In this document: one piece after another, positions 49,601 through 56,876 of the stretch
Layout of the letters: each line of letters opens with the position of its first letter
How positions within the stretch are numbered: the stretch's first letter is position 1
NCBI RefSeq assembly: GCF_028288465.1
Contig: NZ_JAQBNR010000021.1
Location: 1-64,000, forward strand
Direction: 5' to 3'
Length of the DNA stretch: 64,000 nt
From: Ferruginibacter sp.
GTDB lineage: Bacteria > Bacteroidota > Bacteroidia > Chitinophagales > Chitinophagaceae
The notes under the pieces: generated by a model
The model's database searches: none
Told to the model about the DNA's origin: nothing
The model's input: only the letters and a program-made list of their open reading frames with translations
Program-made: the position numbers and the translations under genes

Positions 49601-50636
49601 TGCAGTTGACAATGAAGCACCGGTTGCAAAGTCTGTTACGGGAATCTCCCTGCCGGCAGGGCAACAAATGAATGTACAGCCGGATGCATTTACCACGACT
49701 ATTGGCGAACATCTGTTTACTGCCTATTGCGTGAACCCTGTTACTTCAACCGGCACCGGAGATTATGACCACTTAGACGATACATTAAAACGAACCTTTG
49801 TAATCATCGGCACACAACCAACGCTGCCAGTTACCGAGAGTTTTGAAAGTGCGATTTTTCCACCGGTCAACTGGGGTATAGTCAACAGTAATGACACTAC
49901 CAGGTGGATACAAACTATCACTGCGGCTAACTCGGGCAATTCTGCCATTGTAATCAACAATTTTAAAGATTCCGCAAACAAAACTGAGAGCAGGCTGATA
50001 TCTCCGGTTATATTCAACGGTAACAATAATGATTCTGTATTTTTATCTTTTGCCCTTGCTTATGAACAGGGCGCTAATTATCCCGGCTCTACGCTCCTGC
50101 CGCTCGATACCCTGGAAGTAAAATTATCGACCGATTGCGGAACTACTTCAAAAACTGTTTGGAAAAAATGGGGCGGTGATTTACAAACTACAGGTAATCC
50201 CAATTACCCATCTTTCCATGCTTTTGTACCAACAAAAACAAATTGGAAAAATATTACTTGTTACCTGACACCGTTTGCAGGCAGCAATAATTTTCAACTC
50301 TATTTTATCGCGAGGGGCAACAAACAAAATAATATGTGGTTAGATGATGTAAATATTTATGCAAAACAATTGCCGCAAAAATTAAAATCGCAGGGCTATC
50401 TTATTTACCCCAATCCTTTCGACAACAGCTTTTTAATTCACCACTTTGGAGCTCCGGTCAATTTAAAATCAATACAGGTACTGAGTTCCTCCGGGCAGCT
50501 GGTGTATGATAAATGGTACAATGGCAACGCCAACACAGAAATAACGGTTAACCTGCCTGGCAGTGCGGCAGGCGTATATATCCTTAAACTGGTGTATAGC
50601 AATAAAACAGTTGTGCAAAAAATTGTTAAGCGATGA
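46611..50636 (+). CDS. Secreted M43 (pappalysin-like) metalloprotease with T9SS sorting domain
   Basis: About 1341 residues from a TTG start at 46611 (MKKNMLLVVAICVCFIATAQ); an ATG four codons on is the alternative, and the -7 element rules out starts further up. The zinc site is H240-E-x-x-H in CHEIGHYLGLFHIWGDENG, the M43 pattern. Then come repeated units: a CARDB-like domain and a lectin-like (choice-of-anchor J type) domain, the latter at about 503-665, 789-950 and 1076-1245. The end (about 1262-1341) is a T9SS type A domain beginning YLIYPNPFDNSF. It is exported by the Por system and cleaves extracellular protein. Confidence 0.9.
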   Translation: MKKNMLLVVAICVCFIATAQKKQADEATARCFTMERVQRYFEENPTAKSALEQHTFKTKKSTLPSAPTFRPTGINGAINIPVIFHVVLPDPYLVTDGVIQSQIAELNRDYAGINADSSNAANFYPVRGHSSIIRFVLARQTPNGGLSNGIDRVKSNTASNATLLTDPIKRSALGGADAWDAASYLNIWIGSDVSGKNILGYAQFPESGSAQDDGVFCNARSFGVSSCNINVYNKGRTLCHEIGHYLGLFHIWGDENGCSGDDFRSLETAGSVTVLPADLFNTTEQANATNDIGDTPNQGTSTSGCLTGIQADICTSATTGKMYQNYMDYTYDNCYSMFTQKQVERMEWVLLNARGGLTTSSGGIAPTGINKRDAMPTETVNPGVETSGCSTIVNPSFLNCPGSIIPKVRIINNGSDSITSLKVGLLVNGVAKPSVTVTIPSPGLAFGATTIVTFPSLAVTTGNYVLKFYTFNVNGLAADQVPSNDTVTTALQVSNGITLPASEDFEVLPFPAATWSLYNPDGDASWTRFSPGNNSTGAMFIDNFSKNNIGLKDELRTPKFLVSTADSVIISFDLAHKNYPGTKDQLSVLVSNNCGTSWTTVYSKSGDNLSTAGSTTLRYSTPIASDWKAQKITIGGALLSTGNIIIAFQNKGDYGNNIFIDNILIYKQKKLDITASAILSPADPECSFTVASPQAEVSNNGVQAVTGFKVGYSLNNAAPVYQSFTQTILPGTSATVTLNPLTAAIGLNNIKVFTANPISASAAGDENTLNDTISKKFTINAIVASPLAEDFEKKAFAPLNWQVINPDSAATWSRKSPGYKSGFSAFMDNFSNNLTGATDILQSPTINVTGADSVIISFDLAHKNYDGANDQLKVKVSRDCGSSFVTVFDKSGSGLATAGSSASAYINPVEDDWKTQRIVLDNSFATSNIIVAFENTSDYGNNIFIDNIRISALYKRNLAITKINAPLAAACVTGPITPDITVTNTGIDTITSFTLMYAVDNEAPVAKSVTGISLPAGQQMNVQPDAFTTTIGEHLFTAYCVNPVTSTGTGDYDHLDDTLKRTFVIIGTQPTLPVTESFESAIFPPVNWGIVNSNDTTRWIQTITAANSGNSAIVINNFKDSANKTESRLISPVIFNGNNNDSVFLSFALAYEQGANYPGSTLLPLDTLEVKLSTDCGTTSKTVWKKWGGDLQTTGNPNYPSFHAFVPTKTNWKNITCYLTPFAGSNNFQLYFIARGNKQNNMWLDDVNIYAKQLPQKLKSQGYLIYPNPFDNSFLIHHFGAPVNLKSIQVLSSSGQLVYDKWYNGNANTEITVNLPGSAAGVYILKLVYSNKTVVQKIVKR

Positions 50637-50703
50637 CGGGTCAATAACCGCTCCTTGAAATAACAGCCTATATTATGACGGGTGCCAACAAAAGGCATCC
50701 TCT

Positions 50704-50735
50704 TTTGTTTTAAAGCCATGCCTCCAGTAACTTTG
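50704..50735 (+). promoter_or_regulatory. Promoter of mqnE-ypdA
   Basis: TTTG (50704-50707), 20 bases, then TAACTTTG (50728-50735): a near-consensus Bacteroidota promoter. Transcription would start close to 50742, nine bases before the ATG chosen for mqnE. Confidence 0.6.
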
Positions 50736-50750
50736 CACAAAACAGCACAC

Positions 50751-51917
50751 ATGAGCACTTCTATTGACACCTTAATTACCTCAACCAGCGATACTGCCCT
50801 GAAAACAATAGCCGAAAAAGTAAAACAACAAATCAGGATAACAGACGAAGAAGGCATCATTTTATTTGAAAGAGCCAGCCTGCCTTTTGCCGGCGCATTG
50901 GCCAATTTCATCCGGGAAAGATTGCATGGTGACACAACCTACTTCAACCGGAATTTTCATATTGAGCCTACGAATGTTTGCGTGTTTAGCTGTAAGTTTT
51001 GCTCCTATTCCCGTTTATATGCTAAAAAAGAAGAAGGATGGGAACTGAGTATTGACCAGATGCTGGACATTGTAAAAACCTACGATGGCAAACCAATAAC
51101 GGAAGTACATATAGTCGGCGGCGTGCATCCGAAAATGAATATGGATTATTTTATTGAACTGATGCAGAAAATCAAAGCGCATAGACCTGATCTGCACGTT
51201 AAAGCATTCACTGCAGTAGAACTGGATTATATGTTCCGCAAGGCAAAACTTTCTGTTGAGGAAGGAATGAAACGGTTGCATGATGCAGGCCTGGATAGTT
51301 TGCCCGGTGGCGGCGCAGAAATTTTTGCACCGGAAATAAGGGAACAAATTTGTGCTGATAAAGTGGATGGTGAAGGTTGGCTGAAGATACACGAAACGGC
51401 GCACCAGTTAGGTATGCATACCAACGCCACTATGTTGTATGGCCACATTGAAAAATATGAACATCGTATTGATCATATGCGCAGACTGCGGGAACTGCAG
51501 GATAAAACCGGCGGCTTTAATACCTTCATTCCTTTAAAATTCCGTAACCAGGATAACGACATGAGTTATGTTACAGAATCAACCATTACAGAAGATATGC
51601 GGCTGTATGCCATTGCCAGAATTTACCTGGACAACTTCCCCCACCTGAAAGCATACTGGCCAATGCTGGGCAGAGAAAATGCACAGCTCAGTTTGTCGTT
51701 CGGTGTAAATGATATTGACGGAACCATTGATGACTCTACCAAAATATATTCCATGGCAGGTAGCGAAGAACAAACCCCTGCGATGAGCACGGCCCAGCTG
51801 GTGACACTGATAAAACAGGTAAAAAGAAAACCTGTTGAAAGAGATACTTTATACAATGTAGTAAAAGATTATTCGCTGGAAACAGCAGCTTCAATACCAG
51901 ATGCCCAACTCAATTGA
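50751..51917 (+). CDS. mqnE: Aminofutalosine synthase (menaquinone futalosine pathway)
   Basis: The 388-residue radical SAM enzyme has the cluster motif NVCVFSCKFCSYSRLYAK (CxxxCxxC) and MqnE-type phrases VHIVGGVHPKMNMDYFIELM, DSLPGGGAEIFAPEIREQIC, FNTFIPLKFRNQDNDM. It joins SAM with 3-[(1-carboxyvinyl)oxy]benzoate to give aminofutalosine, the second step of the futalosine route. The frame extends 23 codons upstream, but that part holds the promoter, so the ATG at 50751 is the start. The stop TGA overlaps the next gene's ATG by one base. Confidence 0.93.
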   Translation: MSTSIDTLITSTSDTALKTIAEKVKQQIRITDEEGIILFERASLPFAGALANFIRERLHGDTTYFNRNFHIEPTNVCVFSCKFCSYSRLYAKKEEGWELSIDQMLDIVKTYDGKPITEVHIVGGVHPKMNMDYFIELMQKIKAHRPDLHVKAFTAVELDYMFRKAKLSVEEGMKRLHDAGLDSLPGGGAEIFAPEIREQICADKVDGEGWLKIHETAHQLGMHTNATMLYGHIEKYEHRIDHMRRLRELQDKTGGFNTFIPLKFRNQDNDMSYVTESTITEDMRLYAIARIYLDNFPHLKAYWPMLGRENAQLSLSFGVNDIDGTIDDSTKIYSMAGSEEQTPAMSTAQLVTLIKQVKRKPVERDTLYNVVKDYSLETAASIPDAQLN

Positions 51918-52900
51918 TGATACCTATGAACCCTGTAATGGATGTTATAATTATTGGCGGAGGACCTATAGGCCTGGCATGTGCGCTGGAAGCAAAGCGC
52001 AACAAACTGCATTACCTGGTTATTGAAAAAGGCCCACTGGTTAATTCCCTTTATAATTACCCGGATAATATGACTTTTTTTTCTACCTCTGAAAAACTGG
52101 AAATTGGTGGTGTACCTTTTGTGAGTAACAACATAAAACCTACCCGCAATGAATCACTGGAATACTACCGTCGTGTCACCGTTGCAAACGAATTAAAACT
52201 CCATCTTTTTGAAGAAGTAAAAACGCTTGTTAAAGAAAATGGCCAATTTACTATTCAAACCACCAAGACAAATTATACTGCCCGCAACGTTATAATGGCC
52301 ACCGGATTTTATGATCTGCCTTTTTTACTGAATGTGCCTGGTGAAGATTTACCCAAAGTAACTCACTATTATAAAGACCCGCACTTTTATGCTTTTCAGA
52401 AAGTACTTGTTGTTGGAGCCAGCAATTCTGCCGTAGATGCGGCCTTGGAGACTTTCCGGAAAGGTGCAGACGTTACGATAGTGGTAAGAGAAAAAGAAAT
52501 TGGTGAAAGGGTAAAATACTGGGTAAGGCCCGATATTGTCAACCGTATCAGCGAGGGATCAATTAAAGCCTTCTTCAATTCAACAGTGGCTTCTATACAC
52601 GAAAAAACAGTGGACATTAGTACACCGGAAGGATTGATAACCATTGACAATGACTGGGTGATTGCCATGACCGGCTACCAGCCGAACCTTGCTTTTCTTG
52701 AGCGAATAGGTGTTGAATTATCCGATGATACAATAAGAAAACCCAACTATAATGCCGATACGCATGAAAGCAATATTAAAGGAATTTACCTGGCAGGTGT
52801 AATATGCGGTGGTATGAATACGCATAGCTTGTTTATCGAAAATTCAAGGGAACACGCTGTTAAAATTATTGATAATATAGTAAGCAATCAAGGCTGCTAA
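51917..52900 (+). CDS. ypdA: YpdA-type NADPH-dependent bacillithiol disulfide reductase
   Basis: The 327-residue flavoprotein has the FAD loop VIIIGGGPIGLACALEAKRN, the NADPH loop VLVVGASNSAVDAALETFRK, and VIAMTGYQPN with LAGVICGGMNTHSLFIEN, all typical of YpdA. It reduces bacillithiol disulfide in Bacillus and Staphylococcus. The ATG at 51917 overlaps the mqnE stop as TGATG, so translation is coupled. An ATG three codons later is the alternative. No bacillithiol synthesis gene is in this window. Confidence 0.85.
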   Translation: MIPMNPVMDVIIIGGGPIGLACALEAKRNKLHYLVIEKGPLVNSLYNYPDNMTFFSTSEKLEIGGVPFVSNNIKPTRNESLEYYRRVTVANELKLHLFEEVKTLVKENGQFTIQTTKTNYTARNVIMATGFYDLPFLLNVPGEDLPKVTHYYKDPHFYAFQKVLVVGASNSAVDAALETFRKGADVTIVVREKEIGERVKYWVRPDIVNRISEGSIKAFFNSTVASIHEKTVDISTPEGLITIDNDWVIAMTGYQPNLAFLERIGVELSDDTIRKPNYNADTHESNIKGIYLAGVICGGMNTHSLFIENSREHAVKIIDNIVSNQGC

Positions 52901-52945
52901 CACAGATGTGCCAAGGCAATAACGCAGTATAGTTTGTAAATGCAA

Positions 52946-53000
52946 AAGGTTGAACACAGAAAGACATATTTTGTCATCCTGTGTTCAACCTTACTTTTTT
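52946..53000 (+). terminator. Terminator after ypdA
   Basis: AAGGTTGAACACAG and CTGTGTTCAACCTT form a perfect 14-bp stem. The loop holds a smaller GACA/TGTC hairpin, and a T run follows. It also separates ypdA from the convergent small-peptide array. Confidence 0.8.
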
Positions 53001-53042
53001 TGTTTAATATTTTTTATTCTTGTCGTCTGCAAACAGTTTTAA

Positions 53043-53159
53043 TTAGTTTGCAAATAGGATGTATAAAACCAAATACACAGAAGAAATAGCGGTAAGAGTT
53101 AATCCAAATTTTCTTATGTTAGCTTCCTGATGTGTAGTAGCATTGTAAATATGTTCCAT
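53043..53159 (-). CDS. 38-residue membrane peptide, copy 3 of a tandem array
   Basis: ATG-to-TAA frame of 39 codons. The peptide begins MEHIYNATTHQEANIRKFGL and ends TLTAISSVYLVLYILFAN: an amphipathic, charged N-terminus and one C-terminal membrane helix, no signal peptide. By hand count 26 of 38 residues equal copy 1. The leader TTAAAACTCATTAAA directly before ATG resembles those of the other copies. I do not recognise the family. Similarity across three reading frames of identical length is the evidence for coding. The most divergent copy; it is last in the array. Confidence 0.75.
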   Translation of the reverse strand: MEHIYNATTHQEANIRKFGLTLTAISSVYLVLYILFAN

Positions 53160-53246
53160 TTTAATGAGTTTTAATGCTATGTTATTGAAATGCTTAGTTA
53201 AGGTCATCAATTGATTTCCGGACCTTAATTTATAGTCACCCCAGTA

Positions 53247-53363
53247 TTAGTTTGCCAACATGATATATAAAGCAAAGTACACTGATGCTGCTGTGGTAAG
53301 TGCTAATCCAAATCTTCTGATTGCAACTTCCTGTTTTGTGATAGCATTGTAAATCTGTTCCAT
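53247..53363 (-). CDS. 38-residue membrane peptide, copy 2 of a tandem array
   Basis: Same length and design as its neighbours: MEQIYNAITKQEVAIRRFGL followed by ALTTAASVYFALYIMLAN. By hand count 33 of 38 residues equal copy 1, and many of the DNA differences fall at third codon positions (for example GCC/GCT, GTC/ATC, GCG/GCA), which fits selection on the peptide. The start is preceded by TTTAAAACTCAGGAAA, a conserved leader with a weak AGGA Shine-Dalgarno-like core. Spacers of 87 and 110 bases separate the copies, and they show little mutual similarity beyond the leader. Confidence 0.8.
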   Translation of the reverse strand: MEQIYNAITKQEVAIRRFGLALTTAASVYFALYIMLAN

Positions 53364-53473
53364 TTTCCTGAGTTTTAAAAGATGAGTTGAGTTTTTGTTG
53401 TTGTGGTATTAAATCCTGTTGTGTTAAAAGCTTTTTGGAGTCTTAAAATTTTATCGTTGCTGAGCAGATATTT

Positions 53474-53590
53474 TTAATTGGCCAGCATAAGGTATAAAGC
53501 AAAATATACTGAAGATGCGGCTGTAAGCGCTAATCCAAATCTTCTGATTGCAGCTTCTTGTTTTGTGACGGCGTTGTAAATTTGTTCCAT
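53474..53590 (-). CDS. 38-residue membrane peptide, copy 1 of a tandem array
   Basis: The peptide reads MEQIYNAVTKQEAAIRRFGL then ALTAASSVYFALYLMLAN. Residues 1-18 are polar with a basic end (RRF); residues 19-37 are a single membrane helix with small and aromatic residues. The invariant core across copies is ME.IYNA.T.QE..IR.FGL.LT...SVY..LY...AN. The positive-inside rule puts the N-terminus in the cytoplasm. Function unknown; possibilities are regulators of a membrane complex or hydrophobic toxin-like peptides. It is the first copy after the secreted FN3-like gene, 192 bases downstream of it. Confidence 0.8.
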   Translation of the reverse strand: MEQIYNAVTKQEAAIRRFGLALTAASSVYFALYLMLAN

Positions 53591-53782
53591 TTTCTTAGGT
53601 TTTAGTTGTTTAAAGTTGTGTGTGTTGTTAGTATTAAAATCGATACAATTGTTATTATAACTTGTTCTGCTTTTAAATTTTTTAAGGGCAATAGTTTGCC
53701 ACGCTGCAGTTGCAGATAGAAAAATAGCTACAAAAAAATTAGATTTTTAACTCCTTAAGTATTGATTTATCCCGGTAATCAA

Positions 53783-54169
53783 TTAAAAAATCACCACATT
53801 CTGACCAAGTGCATTGATAGCAGAACTGTTGTCCATTGTTACAATGCGGTAGTTAACTACGCCTGAAGTTGTTTTAATGTTATCTGAAAAGTGGTAAGCG
53901 TCATTGCTTTCACCCATTAAAATTGCTACTGTTTTAAATTCGCCGCCATTGATGCTTTTTTCAATCAGGTAAGAAGTACCTGTAGTTTCATAACCTGCAT
54001 TCCAGCCTAGACTAATTTTACCCGCATTTTTTAAGGTAACCTTCAAGGCGTTACTGCTTTTAAAAGAGATAACCGCTTTAGAAGCTGATACCAATTTCAC
54101 AGGTTTTAGTGTAGCAAAAGACGAATGGCTAATTACGATGGCAATGAGGAGAGTAATAATCTGTTTCAT
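53783..54169 (-). CDS. Secreted FN3-like single-domain protein
   Basis: The 128-residue protein has a signal peptide (residues 1-19, MKQIITLLIAIVISHSSFA). The rest is one beta-sandwich with the phrase SYLIEKSINGGEFKTVAIL, then AYHFSDN and VNYRIVTMD, the pattern of fibronectin-III-like modules that often precede T9SS domains in Bacteroidota, here alone. No sorting tail. A small secreted adhesin or cell-surface part is possible; function unknown. Confidence 0.65.
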   Translation of the reverse strand: MKQIITLLIAIVISHSSFATLKPVKLVSASKAVISFKSSNALKVTLKNAGKISLGWNAGYETTGTSYLIEKSINGGEFKTVAILMGESNDAYHFSDNIKTTSGVVNYRIVTMDNSSAINALGQNVVIF

Positions 54170-54824
54170 GTTTTCTTGAGTTAGGGTTAAAATCGTTTTA
54201 ATCAGGGGTAATGATTGCTACGATTGCGATACAAACATACTGCGGGTATTTATACTACCAAAACTTTTCGTCGAAAAGGTTAGTAGAAGTACGAAAATTG
54301 ATATAGTAGTTTCGCTACAGCATAAATTAAACGATTATAATAGTTCTAAAGAACTACTATTTTACCTATTAATTATCAACGGGTTACAGTTACATTTTCT
54401 ATTGAGATATGTACGTGGATTCTGCAATCCGGAATTTGCCAAAAAAAATATTTTTTTTTAAAACAGTAAAAAAGCTGCGAAAAGCTGCGGTATTTTACCC
54501 GGTAAATTTACTACCTGGTCGAATTTTCTTTTGCTTTTTTGTAAAAAATTGCCCTTTCAGGAACACTTTGATGGTAAAACTACCTGGCTATAAGTACAAC
54601 AAAAAAGACATGTTAGGCGTGATTGGTGAATATTATCTAAGGAGCTGGTGAAATTAACTACAGCAAATACTGCAATTATTTCCTTTTACTAAATAATGCT
54701 CACAGAATTATGTGAAGGCTTCGTGATTACAGTTTCCGATTCGATATAAAATGAATCGAATTTCTATAATGTACCAAGGGCGCTAACCCACACCAGGGAT
54801 TGGGGCCTTGCAAAAACCGATCAT
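54170..54824. other. AT-rich intergenic region with inverted repeats
   Basis: No convincing gene. Imperfect palindrome at 54255-54285. ATAGTAGTT at 54303-54311 pairs with AACTACTAT at 54352-54360, enclosing the hairpin AGTTC-TAAA-GAACT. ATTCGAT/ATCGAAT lies near 54739-54762. An 80-codon plus-strand frame at 54409-54651 is low-complexity in its first half and I do not call it. Confidence 0.35.
54255..54285. promoter_or_regulatory. Imperfect palindrome upstream of the FN3-like gene
   Basis: CTACCAAAACTTTTCG is mirrored by CGAAAAGGTTAGTAG around a single central T. The core CTTTTCG-T-CGAAAAG is perfect. It lies about 90 bases before the start codon, a position that suits an operator. Confidence 0.3.
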
Positions 54825-55808
54825 GTGCAACTGCATTACAAGCGGACAGCAAATTCGTTGTCCGTTTTTTCGATTCATATGCAACCTCCAGTTGATTTGT
54901 ATTATGTTATTCTAAACGGGCCACAGTTTGTCGCTAAAAAGCCGTATTATGCAGCCATGGGGCCTGTTTACTTTCCGAATGCAGATTTAGCGTATTTAAC
55001 CGTATACAGTATTGCAGCTATTCAGCAAGCATTCGACAGCATTACCAAAGATTTTGAAATAGAATTTAATTATCCGCAGGGTGGTTGCCAGCAACGGGCA
55101 CAAATTATGTCCATGCTTTTGTCTAAGAAATTCAACACAGATCATTGTAAAGTCTGGCTGTTTCCGCCAGTTGCTTTGTACATAGGAGACTATAGAACGT
55201 TGTATATAGAAGACATCAATCACCTTACTCCTGACAACAGGATTGAATGGAACTACCATGTTGCGCCTGCGGTGCAAGTACAAATAGATGACCGTATTGA
55301 GACCATGGTACTGGATCCTTCTATCAACAACCACCGGCCGATGTTGTTGCACGAGTGGTTCGCCGCCATTGGAAACAGCGATCAAAGCAAATACAGTTTT
55401 TTACTGCCAGATAAATATTTTTTTTATTGCTGTTACAACAGCAGTAATACGCTTTCTACAATTTTCGACGGAACTTTTTCCAACTTTGAGAATAATATCA
55501 AAGACGATTTGACCATGGAAAAGGGATTGGCCATTAACGATATCGCCATCAAAATTTTCCATAAGCATATTGAACCATTGAAATCATCGAATGAAGAAAG
55601 TGATAAAATAAGACTACAGGATCTGAAAGATATCTTCGGCAACACTTCCGCATTGGATCTGCTCTTTTCGCAAAATATCAGCGGAACAACGAATAATACT
55701 ACTCACCGGTATGTGATCAGTAACTACAGCGATATTATCAATGAAGCAAGGATATTATTTAACGAAAGACTGACTTACTGGACAAAAATTACCAATACGT
55801 TACTTTAA
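54825..55808 (+). CDS. Protein-glutaminase-like deamidase
   Basis: The 327-residue protein shows the ordered triad of protein glutaminases such as the Chryseobacterium enzyme: Cys in NYPQGGCQQRAQIMSMLL, His in IEWNYHVAPAVQVQI, Asp in MVLDPSINNHRPML. Such enzymes deamidate glutamine side chains in proteins to glutamate. Unlike the known secreted enzyme I see no clear signal peptide; the N-terminus is VQLHYKRTANSLSVFSIH from a GTG start, with an ATG at 54879 as alternative. It is about 140 residues longer than the minimal domain, with an extra C-terminal helical part. Substrate unknown. Confidence 0.75.
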   Translation: MQLHYKRTANSLSVFSIHMQPPVDLYYVILNGPQFVAKKPYYAAMGPVYFPNADLAYLTVYSIAAIQQAFDSITKDFEIEFNYPQGGCQQRAQIMSMLLSKKFNTDHCKVWLFPPVALYIGDYRTLYIEDINHLTPDNRIEWNYHVAPAVQVQIDDRIETMVLDPSINNHRPMLLHEWFAAIGNSDQSKYSFLLPDKYFFYCCYNSSNTLSTIFDGTFSNFENNIKDDLTMEKGLAINDIAIKIFHKHIEPLKSSNEESDKIRLQDLKDIFGNTSALDLLFSQNISGTTNNTTHRYVISNYSDIINEARILFNERLTYWTKITNTLL

Positions 55809-55840
55809 TTGAACGCCACCCGGCTAAACTGGCAGAATAC

Positions 55841-55872
55841 AAAAAGAGCGCTCATTACTGAACGCTCTTTTT
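55841..55872. terminator. Bidirectional terminator
   Basis: AAAAAGAGCG and CGCTCTTTTT form a 10-bp stem with further pairs inside, between two convergent genes (deamidase and RRM protein). Confidence 0.7.
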
Positions 55873-55893
55873 AATGATATGCTGATTATAATA

Positions 55894-56244
55894 TTACCAT
55901 CTGCTACCACCACCACCGCTGTTACGGCTGTTTGAATATCCACCACCGCCACCGCGGTTGTTTGAATATCCACCACGGCTTCCACCGCCACCTGTTCTTT
56001 CTTCTCTTTCCTTTGCTACAGAAACAGACATTGCACGACCTTCAACTTCTTTGTTGTTAAGGCCTAACATTGCATCTTTTCCTTCATCGTCGTTAGACAT
56101 TTCTACGAAACCGAAACCACGTGAGCGGCCGCTTTCTCTGTCCATAATTACTTTGGCAGAAGTTACATTACCAAATTGTGCAAAAAGTTCGTTCAATTCA
56201 ACATCTGTTGTGTTGAAGCTTAAGTTTGAAACGTAAATGTTCAT
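55894..56244 (-). CDS. RRM-type RNA-binding protein, glycine-rich tail
   Basis: The 116-residue protein has one RNA recognition motif: RNP2 MNIYVSNLSF at the N-terminus and RNP1 SRGFGFVEM at about residue 42. The last 35 residues are Gly, Ser, Asn, Tyr and Arg repeats ending GGGGSRW. Similar bacterial proteins bind RNA in the cold or serve as RNA chaperones. A frame extension of 21 codons upstream is hydrophobic and unrelated, so the ATG at 56244 is the start. Single gene with a terminator. Confidence 0.93.
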   Translation of the reverse strand: MNIYVSNLSFNTTDVELNELFAQFGNVTSAKVIMDRESGRSRGFGFVEMSNDDEGKDAMLGLNNKEVEGRAMSVSVAKEREERTGGGGSRGGYSNNRGGGGGYSNSRNSGGGGSRW

Positions 56245-56459
56245 TTTCTTAAAAATTAAAAATAAATAAATTAAAATACCTGTGACGGTAACTGATACTA
56301 AAGACAAAATTTTTAAGAAGAATAACTAATACGTTGGAGAAGTAAAAAATTGAATCTAACTAAAACATTGTGCTCATAGAGCTATTATCACACTGCAAAT
56401 ATATGAGTATTGATTGATTAATACGATTTTATTTTTTTTATGCAGCACCGTGGACAATG

Positions 56460-56717
56460 TTATGCCTTTAATTTTTCAACAAGAGCGGTGTATTCTTGCA
56501 TAGCACTGTCCTTTGTTTTGCCCTTCATTTCATTCCAGGCTTCATATTTAGCCCTTGCAACAAAATCAAATACGTTGGCAGGCGGCTCTACGTTAATGTC
56601 GCCTTCAGTCGCTTGTTTATATAAAGCGTATAACTGAAGCAATATATCATTGGATGGCGCTTTGGGCAACGCTTTGCTATCTACTACGGCCTGGTCAAAT
56701 TCTTCTCTCTTGGTCAT
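56460..56717 (-). CDS. Acyl-CoA-binding protein
   Basis: The 85-residue four-helix protein matches ACBP: FDQAVVDSKALPKAPSNDIL, LLQLYALYKQATEGDINVEP, and ARAKYEAWNEMKGKTKDSAM. It binds long-chain acyl-CoA in the cytoplasm. The family is mostly eukaryotic but also occurs in many Bacteroidota. Complete length; single gene. Confidence 0.93.
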   Translation of the reverse strand: MTKREEFDQAVVDSKALPKAPSNDILLQLYALYKQATEGDINVEPPANVFDFVARAKYEAWNEMKGKTKDSAMQEYTALVEKLKA

Positions 56718-56876
56718 AAAATAATTTTTATCTTCTTACATTACAAAACAGTCATTAAATGGTTTATATAGTTGTAAAATTATGTAACTGATGTATTGAA
56801 AATTCTTTTTGCTAATTTTAACAAGTCAACAAAACCGGGCGCATTTTTGTAACGTTATTGTATATAAACAATTTAC

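Noticed and set aside
54409-54651. 80-codon plus-strand frame in an AT-rich gap
   Set aside because: First half is low complexity (runs of A and T), no motif, no leader; no support beyond being open.
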